From Bdellovibrionales bacterium (lineage in GTDB: Bacteria > Bdellovibrionota > Bdellovibrionia > Bdellovibrionales > UBA1609): a DNA stretch of 64,000 nucleotides. Under the pieces are notes generated by a model. It saw nothing but the letters and a program-made list of their open reading frames with translations, was not told the origin of the DNA and did not search any database. The position numbers and the translations under genes are program-made. The number at the start of each line of letters is the position of its first letter. Within the stretch, counting starts at the first letter, position 1. Shown piece by piece: positions 19,470 through 28,849 of this stretch. The stretch spans positions 62,001 through 126,000 of the forward strand of contig JADJNU010000002.1 in the NCBI GenBank assembly GCA_016714165.1. Direction: 5' to 3'.

Positions 19470-22400
19470 TTGAAAAAAATAAATAGTGCCAGTCAGGGCC
19501 AAGTCTCTTTCGTCTCCTGTACTTCCGATACCATTGATTTTTTGCGCTATGCATTATTTATTCTTCTCCTTCTTCCGGTTCTCATTTCCTTTCCTCAGAT
19601 TGGGAAAGCCAATGCTACTCAAACCGTCCGAGTAGGTAAAAACTGTTTGATCGAATTGATCGGAGACTATGCGCCTGAAAGGTCTGGAAATTTCTCTCGT
19701 TATGCAAGGGAAGCAAATAGGAGAATCACGCAAGTACGTCAGGAACAACCCCTTCCGGACCATTCATCTCTCGCGAAGGAAATTGCTCTGGCTAAAACAT
19801 GGCAGGGTATCGCAGGCCCTCAGGCGTTTGACGCTTTCCTCCCAAATGGCCTCCGATTTCTTTCAAACCCAACCCCCAATGCTGAACACAACTTAATGGC
19901 AGGTCGCCTCAATCCTGAAATTTCAGGAATGGCTCGAGTGAACTTCAATTGGCGAGGCAAGGCTTATGGCACAGACATCTATTTTACAAAACCAATCCCC
20001 ACTGATCGAATGACAATTCAAAATAGCCAAGGATATCTTATCGGACCTGAAATTCCCCTCGTCTATTGGCGCATACATGGTGGAGGTACTCCCAGTGCCG
20101 TAGCAAGTAATGCCAGTACCGCGGCCAGTTTCATGGCGAAACATGGGATACCGACGATTGCGGTCGATCAACAAGGTCATGGGCGCGGAGTTCGTGATCC
20201 GGTTATGAGCATGGAAGACCAAATCGAAATGAATCTAGAGATTATGAGCCATCTGATCCATCCAAATGTGAAAGTTATCTTCGATGGACACAGTTGGGGG
20301 GGCGAAGCCGCTTACGTTGCTTGGAGACTCGATAAGGGAAATGACCCACGCTATAGGCAAATCATCGGCTATATCGCTGAGTCTCCTCCAGGCGACGTAA
20401 CTCTAGGTGGATCTGCCAGAGATCGACTCTTTAGTGAAGAGGTCATCTGGAAGAAACTTGTCGGTGAGAATCGTGATCTAGTTGCGGAAAGCGACTGGAG
20501 TTTTATGAGCAATATTGTGAGAAATCTCAAGATCAGTGGGGTGGCACCTTGGTCAACTGACTTAACTTTTATGGGCTACAAATGGGATCCGATCTCTCCA
20601 GAAGATCTGAACAAATTGAAACCATTGCTGGTTATCGTGGGCCAACACGATGGTCTCGTTTACGTGGGTCGCGAGAAAGCATTTCGTGAACATTTGGGAC
20701 AGATCCTTCCGCCTGATCGCTTTGTCGTCCTTGAACCTGGCAGAACCTATGAAAATACGAATTCTGCAGACCCACTTAAGAAGATCGGGCATCAAATTAG
20801 CGACCGCTACAAAGATGGCACAGAAAAACCTGATGCACTTCTCAGAGAACTGGGGTTTATTTCCGAGATTTCAGGGATGGAGTTTCCTGAAATACGACCA
20901 AATCAGGAAAAAGAAAATGCACTGGCGGTCCTCTATCGCCTATTTCTCCTCTATTCAAATAATTTCGCTGCCAGAGAATTTTTGAACGATCACATCGAAT
21001 ATGTTCGCCAACCCACCAAGGAGCTATTGGAGCGACAAGATAGATCTTTGGAGATCCTCAAGTTTTTTAGTGGTCGGCAAAATGAAATTGCGAGACTCGC
21101 GACAAAGCTTGAGCAAGCCAAACACGCGACCGAAAAGGAACTCAGCGAACAGTTTCAGGTTAAAGGCGGCTACGACGGCGCACAAAAAGAATTAGAAGTT
21201 GACCGCTCCCCAGAGCGAAAGAGAGTGTTGCATGAATACCTCGAAAAAATTGAGGAGGCCGAGAAGCGGGCAGGAGAAAGCTTTGACGAGAATCCATCCG
21301 TGGCTGAGCGAATTAAGATCGTAGAAAAGTACGGCGAATCTCTGGTCGTTCAAATAGAAACCTTGATTAAGTTTAAAGAGGTTCAGAAGACTGTCGGGAC
21401 AATCAGAAAGCTGTATGCAAATAGTCAGGTTGAGATTATTCAGCGCATCGATCACCTTTTTAGAGAAAATGACATCGATACCCCGAAACCAAATGAGATC
21501 GATTCATTTCTGGCAGCCCAGATAGATCGGTTCAGTGCTCAACCTGCAGACTTTGTTCCATCAAAAGGAGCACCTCGTACAAAGAAGGACGGCTTCGCCA
21601 AAGTTCTCGCTTCCTGCGAACAGGCCCTGATTGCGCTAAAGAAAGACAAATCTCGCCGTTATGGACAACATCTTGCTAAGATTCAAGAAGAAGTGCCAGC
21701 TCCCAAGGGAATTCATCGTCCTTCGGATGCAATGTGGGAACTCAAACTCCAGCCCTTGACTCCAGAAAGAAGAGATCAATTATCCACTTATATCAGAACC
21801 CATGGCTCTTTCACACTTGAGGCCGCGACACAGAATGAACTCGCTGCTGAGAGAGAATTAGCTGTATGGGAAGAGAACGCGCTCTCTTCCCTTCTGGGAA
21901 GAGATTTTAGAAGTGAGGATCGGCCTCAACCCAATGCTGAGGGGCATGACAATTCAATTTATTCAGCTGAAAGAGCTGCCTATCGCAAATCTATATTGAC
22001 CGAGCTTGAGGAGTTTCTCTTTGTCACAAATAAGATACGTGACGATGGATATGTGAGACCATTCACGACAGGTCGAATTGCAGATTCAAACAACCTCAGT
22101 GAGCTCGCAGATAGGAGGATAGCAATTAAGATTGAAATAAATCAATTGGCCTCTGGGCTTCAGGAGCTGAACCAGTCTGTAAATGCAGTTAGAAAGGAGC
22201 GCCATGACACCTTTAAAAAGCTCTCCATTCTCTTCTCAGAAGGAACATCTCAGGCTTTAACTCACACGATCTTGCAGGCCGAAGAGAAACTGGCAGACGT
22301 GGAGCGAATATTTAATCAATTTAGCGAAATAAGAATGAACACTCTGCTTGGACTTGAAAAAAGAGGCGAATTAACAAGAGAGGCGGTTCTTGCTCAGCTC

Positions 22401-22997
22401 CCTGATTTTGCAAACATCGAAACAGAATTTAATACAGGCAGAGCGGATTACCTCGCGATGTTAGATGAAATTAAGATGGTGCGATTAAGTGAGGCGCGTG
22501 ATGGAAATTTATTGTCCCCACAGGATCCCGCCGGTTTGATCGCGAAAGGCCTGGTTTCCTCTCTTTTAGGTAATTTTAAGATCATTTCAGAAGAGGGTCG
22601 GAGGACCAATCTCATTGTTCCTTCACCTGAGAGCCTAGAGGCAAGACTGCTTGCCGGAGAAATAGAGCGTGATAATTTTCTCTCTGTGATAAATGCCAAA
22701 AGGAGAGAATGGAACGAACTTGGAATCAGAATTTCGGAGGCGGACCAAGATCCCTCCGGATTTGGACCTACTGACAGGACTAGGTACACTCGTTTGTACA
22801 AAATTGAAATCAAAAGACTTTTAAATCATAGTCGCGAAACTTTATTGGATATGCTGACAGATGGAGACATGGCCCCTATCTACATGGAGGCCTTGCGCTC
22901 GACCCTGACCCACTGGGAGAGCCAGGATATGTGGCGCCAAGTGCTTCACAGGCAGGACGACCCGAAAAATGACCTGTATACTTTGAAAGGTCATTAA
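19470..22997 (+). CDS. Secreted alpha/beta-hydrolase with long C-terminal coiled coil
   Basis: 1175 residues. Start TTG behind GAAAGGAAAAG. The export signal is near residues 26-50 ('YALFILLLLPVLISFPQIGKANA'). Residues about 190-445 form an alpha/beta-hydrolase core: oxyanion-type 'WRIHGGGTPS', nucleophile elbow 'FDGHSWGGEAAY' (Ser about 274), acid 'IVGQHDGLVY' (Asp about 393) and 'KIGHQISD' (His about 440). The remaining 700 residues are charged and helical with heptads ('KKLEQAK', 'LEKIEEAEKR', 'ILQAEEKLADVER'), with no membrane segment. Hydrolases of this fold are normally 250-350 residues, so a coiled coil of this size on a secreted one is unusual; it may form an extracellular fibre or anchor. 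The substrate is unknown. Confidence 0.75.
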   Translation: MKKINSASQGQVSFVSCTSDTIDFLRYALFILLLLPVLISFPQIGKANATQTVRVGKNCLIELIGDYAPERSGNFSRYAREANRRITQVRQEQPLPDHSSLAKEIALAKTWQGIAGPQAFDAFLPNGLRFLSNPTPNAEHNLMAGRLNPEISGMARVNFNWRGKAYGTDIYFTKPIPTDRMTIQNSQGYLIGPEIPLVYWRIHGGGTPSAVASNASTAASFMAKHGIPTIAVDQQGHGRGVRDPVMSMEDQIEMNLEIMSHLIHPNVKVIFDGHSWGGEAAYVAWRLDKGNDPRYRQIIGYIAESPPGDVTLGGSARDRLFSEEVIWKKLVGENRDLVAESDWSFMSNIVRNLKISGVAPWSTDLTFMGYKWDPISPEDLNKLKPLLVIVGQHDGLVYVGREKAFREHLGQILPPDRFVVLEPGRTYENTNSADPLKKIGHQISDRYKDGTEKPDALLRELGFISEISGMEFPEIRPNQEKENALAVLYRLFLLYSNNFAAREFLNDHIEYVRQPTKELLERQDRSLEILKFFSGRQNEIARLATKLEQAKHATEKELSEQFQVKGGYDGAQKELEVDRSPERKRVLHEYLEKIEEAEKRAGESFDENPSVAERIKIVEKYGESLVVQIETLIKFKEVQKTVGTIRKLYANSQVEIIQRIDHLFRENDIDTPKPNEIDSFLAAQIDRFSAQPADFVPSKGAPRTKKDGFAKVLASCEQALIALKKDKSRRYGQHLAKIQEEVPAPKGIHRPSDAMWELKLQPLTPERRDQLSTYIRTHGSFTLEAATQNELAAERELAVWEENALSSLLGRDFRSEDRPQPNAEGHDNSIYSAERAAYRKSILTELEEFLFVTNKIRDDGYVRPFTTGRIADSNNLSELADRRIAIKIEINQLASGLQELNQSVNAVRKERHDTFKKLSILFSEGTSQALTHTILQAEEKLADVERIFNQFSEIRMNTLLGLEKRGELTREAVLAQLPDFANIETEFNTGRADYLAMLDEIKMVRLSEARDGNLLSPQDPAGLIAKGLVSSLLGNFKIISEEGRRTNLIVPSPESLEARLLAGEIERDNFLSVINAKRREWNELGIRISEADQDPSGFGPTDRTRYTRLYKIEIKRLLNHSRETLLDMLTDGDMAPIYMEALRSTLTHWESQDMWRQVLHRQDDPKNDLYTLKGH

Positions 22998-23127
22998 GAT
23001 GGCGAGGGAAGCAGTTCGGTTTGAATTGTTGCACTTTGTTGTGAATGAAAAAAAATGGCTCGATTTGTGCAGCCTCTATGCACTTGCGGCGAGGTTGAAT
23101 GTTATGACGAGGTAAGTCGGAGGTCGA

Positions 23128-23970
23128 TTGCATTTTTTTTATCATCATTCTGTAAATTTGATCGCAGTTTCCCTCTTGCTCTGTGCATCAGGCACGGCGC
23201 GGGCCCTTGGTGGTATTACTGAGAAAGCCTTCGTCGAAGGCACCTTGGAGCATATCGGTGATATCCAATTCGCGGGTCGCTTTCTGCTCGACAATCAAGA
23301 TAATTATCGAGACTGGTTTACAGTGGTCGAATGGCAAGTACTTCAAAATCATTTAAGCGGTTATTTGGAACTCCACGATCTCCCTAAAGTTTGGAATCGA
23401 AATGAATTGGCGCAATGGGGTTATCCTGAGCATTTGCCTGTTATAAAGGCTGTTCTTTCTGTGACTCATGGCATCTCAAGAAGCAAACTCCCTCCAAGTC
23501 ATGTTTTTTTCAAGGTTTTGACCGCGATGAATGTGACCGAGTCCAATTATAAAAAGACTTGGATGAAACACAAAGAAATAGACCGCGAATCGGAGATAAC
23601 ACTCAAACGAGTTGAATATCTTCTGGACGTCATAGTAACCAAAATGTCCATTAAGCGTGCAGAAGAGATGGGGTTTTCTTATAAAAAATACGATGCCACT
23701 GAGTGGCTCATAAATCCGCCCATGCTGGTAAAGCCAACTTACGATTACAAAGCGGAGGTTGATTTTGTATTGAGTTTTGAACGGGACTTCCATAATTTCC
23801 TGTTAGCTCAATCGAACCAGTTTCGCTGGCGGCATCCGCTTTCCAGCGGGCTCAATATCCGCAAACATTTTGGAAACTATCGTCGCAAAAATAAAATTAA
23901 GAGAAGCTGTCGGTCCTATCTTGCCTCTAGCAACATCGGGATAATCAATATGGCAACTGCAAACGAGTAG
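23128..23970 (+). CDS. Hypothetical secreted protein
   Basis: 280 residues from a TTG start; the start is uncertain because no good ribosome site is visible. Residues 9-26 form a signal ('LIAVSLLLCASGTARA'). The mature part is helical and rich in Trp, Tyr, His and Lys ('TVVEWQVLQNHLSGYLEL', 'YKKTWMKHKEIDRES'). The tail is basic. It follows the hydrolase by 130 bp on the same strand and may share its transcript. No family recognised. Confidence 0.6.
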   Translation: MHFFYHHSVNLIAVSLLLCASGTARALGGITEKAFVEGTLEHIGDIQFAGRFLLDNQDNYRDWFTVVEWQVLQNHLSGYLELHDLPKVWNRNELAQWGYPEHLPVIKAVLSVTHGISRSKLPPSHVFFKVLTAMNVTESNYKKTWMKHKEIDRESEITLKRVEYLLDVIVTKMSIKRAEEMGFSYKKYDATEWLINPPMLVKPTYDYKAEVDFVLSFERDFHNFLLAQSNQFRWRHPLSSGLNIRKHFGNYRRKNKIKRSCRSYLASSNIGIINMATANE

Positions 23971-23975
23971 AACTT

Positions 23976-24013
23976 AAACTGGCCAACTTGATTGTTGCTC
24001 CAGACTCCAGGGA
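23976..24013 (-). repeat. Imperfect repeat R1 (pair of 28911-28949)
   Basis: About 37 bp resembling 28911-28949 with roughly six mismatches and one indel, starting AAACTG and containing CTTGATTGTTG. On the minus strand both copies can be read as the same protein tail: 'PLESGATIKLASL' here, after adding one base, and 'PLECGTTIKPVSL' at R2. They are therefore more likely remnants of related genes than recombination sites. Confidence 0.45.
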
Positions 24014-24069
24014 AGCTTGCCTGAATTAAATCTCAGGAATCCAGGATCTTCAAACATGCGTCCGGCAGT

Positions 24070-24610
24070 TTAACTCCCGTTGTGATCACTGCACCAAGCA
24101 CCAAGCCGAACTCGATCCTGAGCTCCTGAAATAAGGACAGGCTGGAAAATTCCGCCACTATCAGACCCAACCAAGCTACCGAAGTAGAAGCCCATCATTT
24201 TTCCGCCCGAAGAAAATTTAGCGATTACACGAATGACCCTTAACAAGGCCACTTGAATGCCTGAGAGTCTTCTGGACTTCGCTCAGTGATTTAGATCGCC
24301 AACTCAAGAGCGCGACTTTTTGAGCTTGGTCATCTAAAACTCGAAATTCAACAAGAAAAAAATGGCCCATTTCATTACGAGCTTTTTGAGGAATGTCCTC
24401 AATCTTCAACTCAAGTTGCGCGGACATCTTCGGAAAAAGCAGTAGCGAACAATTTTGTCGGCAGTTTATGGCCGCGACCTCTTGATAGCAATAGCCCTTC
24501 TTTAGCCCACGAGCCTGAAATAAATTTATCTTCTCCAACCCCGCGTTCGACTCAGCAAGACATTCACTTGCAATTGCTAACCAAATTAAAATTGAATAGA
24601 AGATTCGCAT
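24070..24610 (-). CDS. Small secreted Cys-containing protein, probably frameshifted
   Basis: The ATG ending at 24610 lies inside the end of the caspase-like gene (25-base overlap), so translation is probably coupled. Residues 1-19 are a signal peptide ('FYSILIWLAIASECLAE'), followed by 'KKGYCYQEVAAINCRQNCSL', which has paired Cys. The first frame stops at 24218, but another frame (to 24070) continues with well-formed protein sequence, 'AKFSSGGKMMGFYFGSLVG' and 'GAWCSDHNGS'. Removing one A near 24226-24230 joins them into a protein of about 180 residues. The join point is approximate. Function unknown; its position suggests a partner or substrate of the protease. Confidence 0.5.
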
Positions 24611-26013
24611 TGTCTTGCTTCCTCCACATCACGCTCGGAAAACTGCCTTTGGGGAAAACTTGCCTGAACCTCACGAAAATATTTTAGCGATGCCGCGAGG
24701 TGGGCTGACGGTTGCTCCTCTGGAGAAGTTGGAGCTGGCTCGAATAGACAGCTCTGAACGGTCAACAAGTCTCGGTAGTAGCCTCTCTCTTTAAAAGCCT
24801 CCAACTCAGGGGGCGTCCCTTTAATTTGGTCCAATTTTGCCATCAATTTTTTGTAATCTGACCATAGCGCCTTGGCCAGCACAGCTCGACTAGAGTCAAA
24901 CTTGGTCCAATCGGGTTCAATATTGAGCGCAACACTATCGCCAAGTTCTTTGTATTCCGCCTCAGAAAGACTGCCTGAACGAGCTTCAGATTCTTTTGAC
25001 AATGACAACGCCTCCTGGAAGGTCTTGTGCCGTGCCTCTCCAACCTTGACTATCTCGGCGACTGCCCTTTTGATCGCGGCATCTGCACTAGCAAGACGAG
25101 TCCTCGCATCACAAACGATCTTGGGCAATTTTAAATCTTTGCATAATTGAGGGCTGAGTCGCTCAATCGCCGCAATGACCTCCTTCGCTAATGCCGAAAT
25201 CTTTGCCGAATTGTAGTTGCCGTCTGAACAACTGTCCTCAGAATATCCCTCACTGAATGACAGTAAGAACGATACCGTGGTCACTGATTGCCCGAGCTTT
25301 TGCCTTGCTGCCTGACATCGTTGCGAAATTGCCAGTTGAGAGGCGAGCAAAAGTTGCGTACCCGACTCGTTGTAAACTGGCTCTTCGATGTCCGATAATT
25401 TCTTGAGATGCCGATTTTTCACCGCATTCCATAGGTCATGCGTTACTCCGGTTCCAAAATTGAAACTGTCGGAGGCAGTGGTGACACAGATTTCCGAAGA
25501 GGCCAAGTTGGCAAAACCACCTGTAAAGCAGGCGTCCGCGTTTACCAAGACCTTAACTCCTGGCGGTTTATTTTTAAGTAGCTCTTTTAGATCGTCGTCG
25601 CAAATGTAGTCTTTTGAGGAAAGCCAAACGCAGGAGGAGCTTTTTCCCGCGACAGGTGCCCCGTGGTTTAACAGGCTAATTATTACGGTGTCACCCTTGC
25701 CTGCTTTTGCCAGACTTTGTTGAATCAAAGTTTTCAATGTCCCTGAACGCGCTGGTCCCTTGTTCTGTTTGATTTCCAACTCAATGGGCCAGCCACCAGG
25801 CACAAGTGACTTATCATCGTTTACAAAAAGATGGCACTCAGGTCGCTTGGAGGAGTTGGCACAGACCGATTCAAAGTTCTGGCCGGTTCGGTAAAAGTCG
25901 GCGTGATTTTGCGTGTGCACGTTCTCATCAATACCGATGGCGTGAATCCACACGTCCTTAGCCTGTGCCTTCGAGAAATTGAGAAGGAGAAGACAAATAA
26001 AACTGGCAACCAT
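24586..26013 (-). CDS. Secreted caspase-like (clan CD) cysteine peptidase
   Basis: 475 residues. The ATG overlaps the recombinase stop (TAATG), so the two are translationally coupled. Residues 1-17 are a signal peptide ('FICLLLLNFSKAQA'). The catalytic dyad of the caspase/legumain fold is visible: His in 'VIISLLNHGAPVAG' (about 116) and Cys in 'VLVNADACFTGGFANL' (about 161). Both follow a hydrophobic strand, as in peptidase families C14/C13, where D-A/S-C-x-S/T-G is typical. The rest (about 250-475) is helical and charged ('DAAIKRAVAEIVKVGEA'), perhaps a regulatory or binding part. A secreted caspase homolog joined to a recombinase is unusual. Clan assignment good; family and substrate open. 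Confidence 0.75.
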   Translation of the reverse strand: MVASFICLLLLNFSKAQAKDVWIHAIGIDENVHTQNHADFYRTGQNFESVCANSSKRPECHLFVNDDKSLVPGGWPIELEIKQNKGPARSGTLKTLIQQSLAKAGKGDTVIISLLNHGAPVAGKSSSCVWLSSKDYICDDDLKELLKNKPPGVKVLVNADACFTGGFANLASSEICVTTASDSFNFGTGVTHDLWNAVKNRHLKKLSDIEEPVYNESGTQLLLASQLAISQRCQAARQKLGQSVTTVSFLLSFSEGYSEDSCSDGNYNSAKISALAKEVIAAIERLSPQLCKDLKLPKIVCDARTRLASADAAIKRAVAEIVKVGEARHKTFQEALSLSKESEARSGSLSEAEYKELGDSVALNIEPDWTKFDSSRAVLAKALWSDYKKLMAKLDQIKGTPPELEAFKERGYYRDLLTVQSCLFEPAPTSPEEQPSAHLAASLKYFREVQASFPQRQFSERDVEEARQCESSIQF

Positions 26014-26974
26014 TAGCCGATTCTCCTGAGTTGGCGGCCTGGGCTTCCCACCAGCGTTGTATCAGTTAGGGTAAAACTGATTCTCTTGCGATCTTTGTAG
26101 TGCTTCCATGTAGTAGTTTCAATGCTCGTATGGCCGAGCCAAATCGAAATGTCTTCATTCTTTTGCCATTTTGAAAGCATCAAGTCAGTGAAACACTTTC
26201 TGACTCCATAAAGGGTAATGACATCGGCCACGTCTTTTCGGACCGTTTTGGAGTGTGGCCTTTGAAAATCTTCACGTTTGATCGTTGAGAGGCAATCGCG
26301 CTGCACTTTGAAAAGAATTGGAATGTGTTTGTATCTATTTTTCTCCATCATTCCGACGAGCTTTGATTGATACACACTGAGAACCTGCTGTCCGGATTCC
26401 TTATCCATTGTGCGCTGCCAGAATTTTTTATTGTGAAGGACATCGACCTCAGAGGGGCGAAGTCCAAACCAGAGAGGGATTTCCAGCCAATTATAGTGGT
26501 TTTGATCTGTAAAATTGGCCCTAGTTTTTTTTAGAAGATCGGGTGAGAGTAGCAGACTTTCCGTTCTAGCCCCAAGCTCACTATTCTTGCCTGCCTTGGT
26601 TCTCTGAGCTTCAGCAATTGCCGAGCGAAAATTTCCCCTTGGCGGTTTCACTGGTTCAAAATAGCTACCTTCTGTAGCCGAAACAAAGCGGCCCCACCGA
26701 TTCAACAATCCGATGATCTTGTTTGCGTAATCGACCGAAACTTTCTTGCTTCTCATATAGATATAGATCGGTTTATTTTTCTCTTTGTATTTTCGAGGGT
26801 AAATCTTCAGTTCCACTGCCATTCCCTGCACGAATTTGAAATGGGAAGCCAGTTTGCTTCGATGGACTTCAGTCCCCGTGGATTCGTTTTCGAGCATCTC
26901 GAAGAATGAAGCCACATATGGCTGTGAGAAGAGACGGATATAAAACCAACTTTTGGTCTTTCGGACTTTTCCAC
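26013..26974 (-). CDS. Tyrosine recombinase/phage-type integrase, frameshifted near the start
   Basis: The uninterrupted frame runs from 26915 (GTG), but the frame is open beyond it. A GTG ending at 26974 has GAGGAG six bases upstream; one extra base in the AAAA (26967-26970) links it in frame: 'MEKVRKTKSWFYIRLF' then 'SQPYVASFFEMLENE'. That gives about 320 residues. The C-terminal catalytic part has Arg in 'FGLRPSEVDVL' (about 173), 'YGVRKCFTDLML' (about 256; Tyr where most have His) and 'LGHTSIETTTWKHY' (His/Trp and nucleophile Tyr, about 280-293). It would cut and rejoin DNA. Not IntI-like. It heads a coupled operon with the caspase-like protease. Confidence 0.75.
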
Positions 26975-27154
26975 AAATTACTCCTCGGCAAAAAGCGCAG
27001 AGGAGCAGAGGAGTAGAGGAAAATCATCTATATATCCTACGCGACCCTACGCGGAAGTCCGGCTCTCCTCCGTTCGTGGCGGAACGCAGTGCGGAACAGC
27101 AGTTAATACGGAGCGCGTCAATTATGCCTAACTTAGGTTCTGGTCTAGGTCGCA

Positions 27155-27172
27155 CCGCTTGTACGCAAGCGG
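27155..27172. repeat. Perfect hairpin, CCGCTTG/CAAGCGG
   Basis: A 7-bp inverted repeat with the 4-base loop TACG, in the 277-bp stretch between the recombinase and the ISL3 remnant. No T-run follows on either strand. It could be part of a mobile-element end or recombinase site. The same stretch has a GA-rich patch near 26997-27020 and no gene. Confidence 0.4.
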
Positions 27173-27251
27173 GCGAAAATGGGATTCAGAGCCGTCTCAG
27201 ATCTTCTTAGAATTTTGGTTGTCGAAACCAAATCTTAAAAAGGAGAGACGG

Positions 27252-27664
27252 ATGAATCCCAATTGGGAAAGTACCCAGAATTTTATCCTTTTGCCAGAAC
27301 TGAAAATGTTAACTCACTGGCAGAATCACAAATTCAGGACTCATTATAGGTGTGCCAAGGAATCCAAGTTCGAAGTATGCCCTAAGTGCGCAGCGAAATC
27401 CAATTCCGTCCATGACCGCAGATGGGTCAAAATCCAAGATCATCCCATCCGCGGATCTGGAATCCAGCTGCAAGTACTCAAACGCCGATTTAGATGCCCC
27501 GGGTGCAAGAGGCTCTTCACAGAACAGAGCCACTTAATGGCGTCAGAAAAGGCTATAAAACCACCGAACGCCTCCAACGAATCGGCATCGATGAATACAG
27601 CTGGAGGACATGCCGCAAAAATGGAACGACTGAGTTTGCCTCGCGCAGACGTGAGAACGCGGCA
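27252..27664 (+). pseudogene. ISL3-family transposase remnant
   Basis: Starts with a good site (AAAAAGGAGAGACGG before ATG 27252). The N-terminal zinc-finger of ISL3 transposases is present: 'FEVCPKCAAKSNSVHDRR' and 'RRFRCPGCKRLFTE', four paired Cys. After 'LFTEQSHLM' the sequence continues in another frame as 'GVRKGYKTTERLQR' joined directly to 'IGIDEYSWRTCRKNG'. In intact ISL3 enzymes about 90 residues of helix-turn-helix separate these, and the GIDE-like Asp is the first catalytic residue. So there is a frameshift, an internal deletion and loss of the C-terminal two thirds. Its right end abuts the radical-SAM fragment at about 27664. Inactive. Confidence 0.7.
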
Positions 27665-27819
27665 TAGCAGTATCTGCAAGAAAAAGTACAACCCGTGTAG
27701 GGATTAATCACGTAGTCCATTGTTGGCGCTTTTGAACGATTAAGTATGGACTTCGCCTCTATCGTCTTTACCGGGGCCTGCGTAACTTCTCCATCAACCG
27801 GTTGGTTCTCGATATTCAT
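27664..27819 (-). pseudogene. 5' fragment of a radical-SAM (SPL/SplB-like) gene
   Basis: From ATG 27819: 'SILNRSKAPTMDYVINPYTGC' is followed by 'FSCRYCYA', the CxxxCxxC 4Fe-4S cluster site of radical-SAM proteins of the spore-photoproduct-lyase-like group. After about 52 codons homology stops where the ISL3 remnant begins; the rest of the frame (to 27553) is antisense transposase. The start overlaps the end of the PadR gene by 26 bp, so it was once the third gene of that operon. Confidence 0.65.
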
Positions 27820-28410
27820 ATTTCCGCCAACCCTCAATGTTGAACTCTTTCTTGTTTTTTCGAAGCTCACTTAATACCTCTCGAAGCCATGCAATTTCAA
27901 CTTCGAGCAAGCGTAACGGCCTTTCAAATGCCAAAAGGGGCAGTTGCAGCTCCTGGGTCTTGCACCACTTGCATCTTTCCTCCAAAAAATTGCGTCGACT
28001 TTTCAAATTACTTAGGCAAGTTTCAAGAGCTGCCGTCGCCTCTTTGTGCGCCAAAAACGGGAGTAGGTAGATTGCAAGATCCACCTCGCTTCTCGGATGA
28101 GATGGACTACTTAAAAGCCGTGCTCCATCTTGGGCCAATATTTTTTCCCCTTTTCGGTAATAGAAAAGACTTTCTTAACTGGGCCACTACCTTCTTTAAG
28201 TTTTGTCTTTACAAGATTTCTCTCCTCTAAGAAGGACAGTGATTTGTAGATTGATGTTTTACCTATGTCCGTCCAAAACTTAAAACCACGGGTAGTCACA
28301 GTCCTTTCGATGTCGTATCCGTGAACACTTTGCTCTGCAATGATAGAGAGCACAATCAAGGCCGCAGTGGGCAGCTTTTGTTCACTTATTTCATCTGACT
28401 GCTTTTTCAT
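27794..28410 (-). CDS. PadR-family transcriptional regulator, frameshifted at about 28141
   Basis: About 205 residues when repaired. N-terminal winged helix of PadR type: 'LIVLSIIAEQSVHGYDIER', 'IYKSLSFLEERNLV', 'VFSITEKGKK'. The frame printed here stops at 28111. One more T in the T6 run at 28141-28146 gives 'EKGKKILAQDGARLLSSP' and leads into 'LAIYLLPFLAHKEATAALE', then a coiled-coil C-terminal dimerisation helix ending in 'KYEYREPTG'. It overlaps the membrane-protein gene by ATGA, so the two form one operon. PadR proteins usually repress their own operon; a 20-bp palindrome lies over its promoter (28850-28869). The effector is unknown. Confidence 0.8.
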
Positions 28411-28820
28411 GATAGTAGCTCGAGGGTAATAATGATCGTCATCGTACTAATTATTCCATTAACCACTTCAATCTTCAGCAAGCGGCTCGGATAGGTCGAC
28501 TGAATCCACATATTCCAAAAACGCGGGTATACTCGTATCGCCGCAAACAAAAGAGAAATCAGTACTGCATCTGCCAGAGAACCAATCACGAATGGCTTAA
28601 ACAAAAAGAATGCAAACGTGAGAATGTAGACTTCGACCTGAGTGCCTAAAAACTGAGTAATTAAATACTTTTTCTGTGATAGCCATTTTCTTACGCCTGG
28701 CTCAGTTTGCTGAGCTGTTTTATAGATTTTATCGACCATTGGATTACCGTAAAGAATGCCCATGATCACAAAATGAATAAGCCCGACAATTGTTCCCCAG
28801 AGTAAGGTGTGTACTAACAT
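28407..28820 (-). CDS. Four-helix membrane protein in PadR operon
   Basis: 137 residues with hydrophobic stretches at about 3-23, 62-78, 82-97 and 115-136. Strong ribosome site AGGAGGAG before the ATG. No motif I recognise. PadR-controlled membrane proteins are often exporters or stress proteins, and this one is too small for a known transporter on its own. It is the first gene of the operon and directly behind the operator, so it is the likely regulated target. Confidence 0.7.
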   Translation of the reverse strand: MLVHTLLWGTIVGLIHFVIMGILYGNPMVDKIYKTAQQTEPGVRKWLSQKKYLITQFLGTQVEVYILTFAFFLFKPFVIGSLADAVLISLLFAAIRVYPRFWNMWIQSTYPSRLLKIEVVNGIISTMTIIITLELLS

Positions 28821-28849
28821 GAATTGCTCCTCCTGTTGATTTAGTTTGA

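Noticed and set aside
24070..24252. 60-codon frame as a gene of its own
   Set aside because: It has no start signal and reads as the continuation of the 24610 gene after a frameshift.
27126..27145. GCCTAAC and a nearby AGG-rich stretch looked like an integron attC end next to a recombinase
   Set aside because: No matching GTTRRRY partner with the usual paired arms, and the recombinase lacks IntI features.
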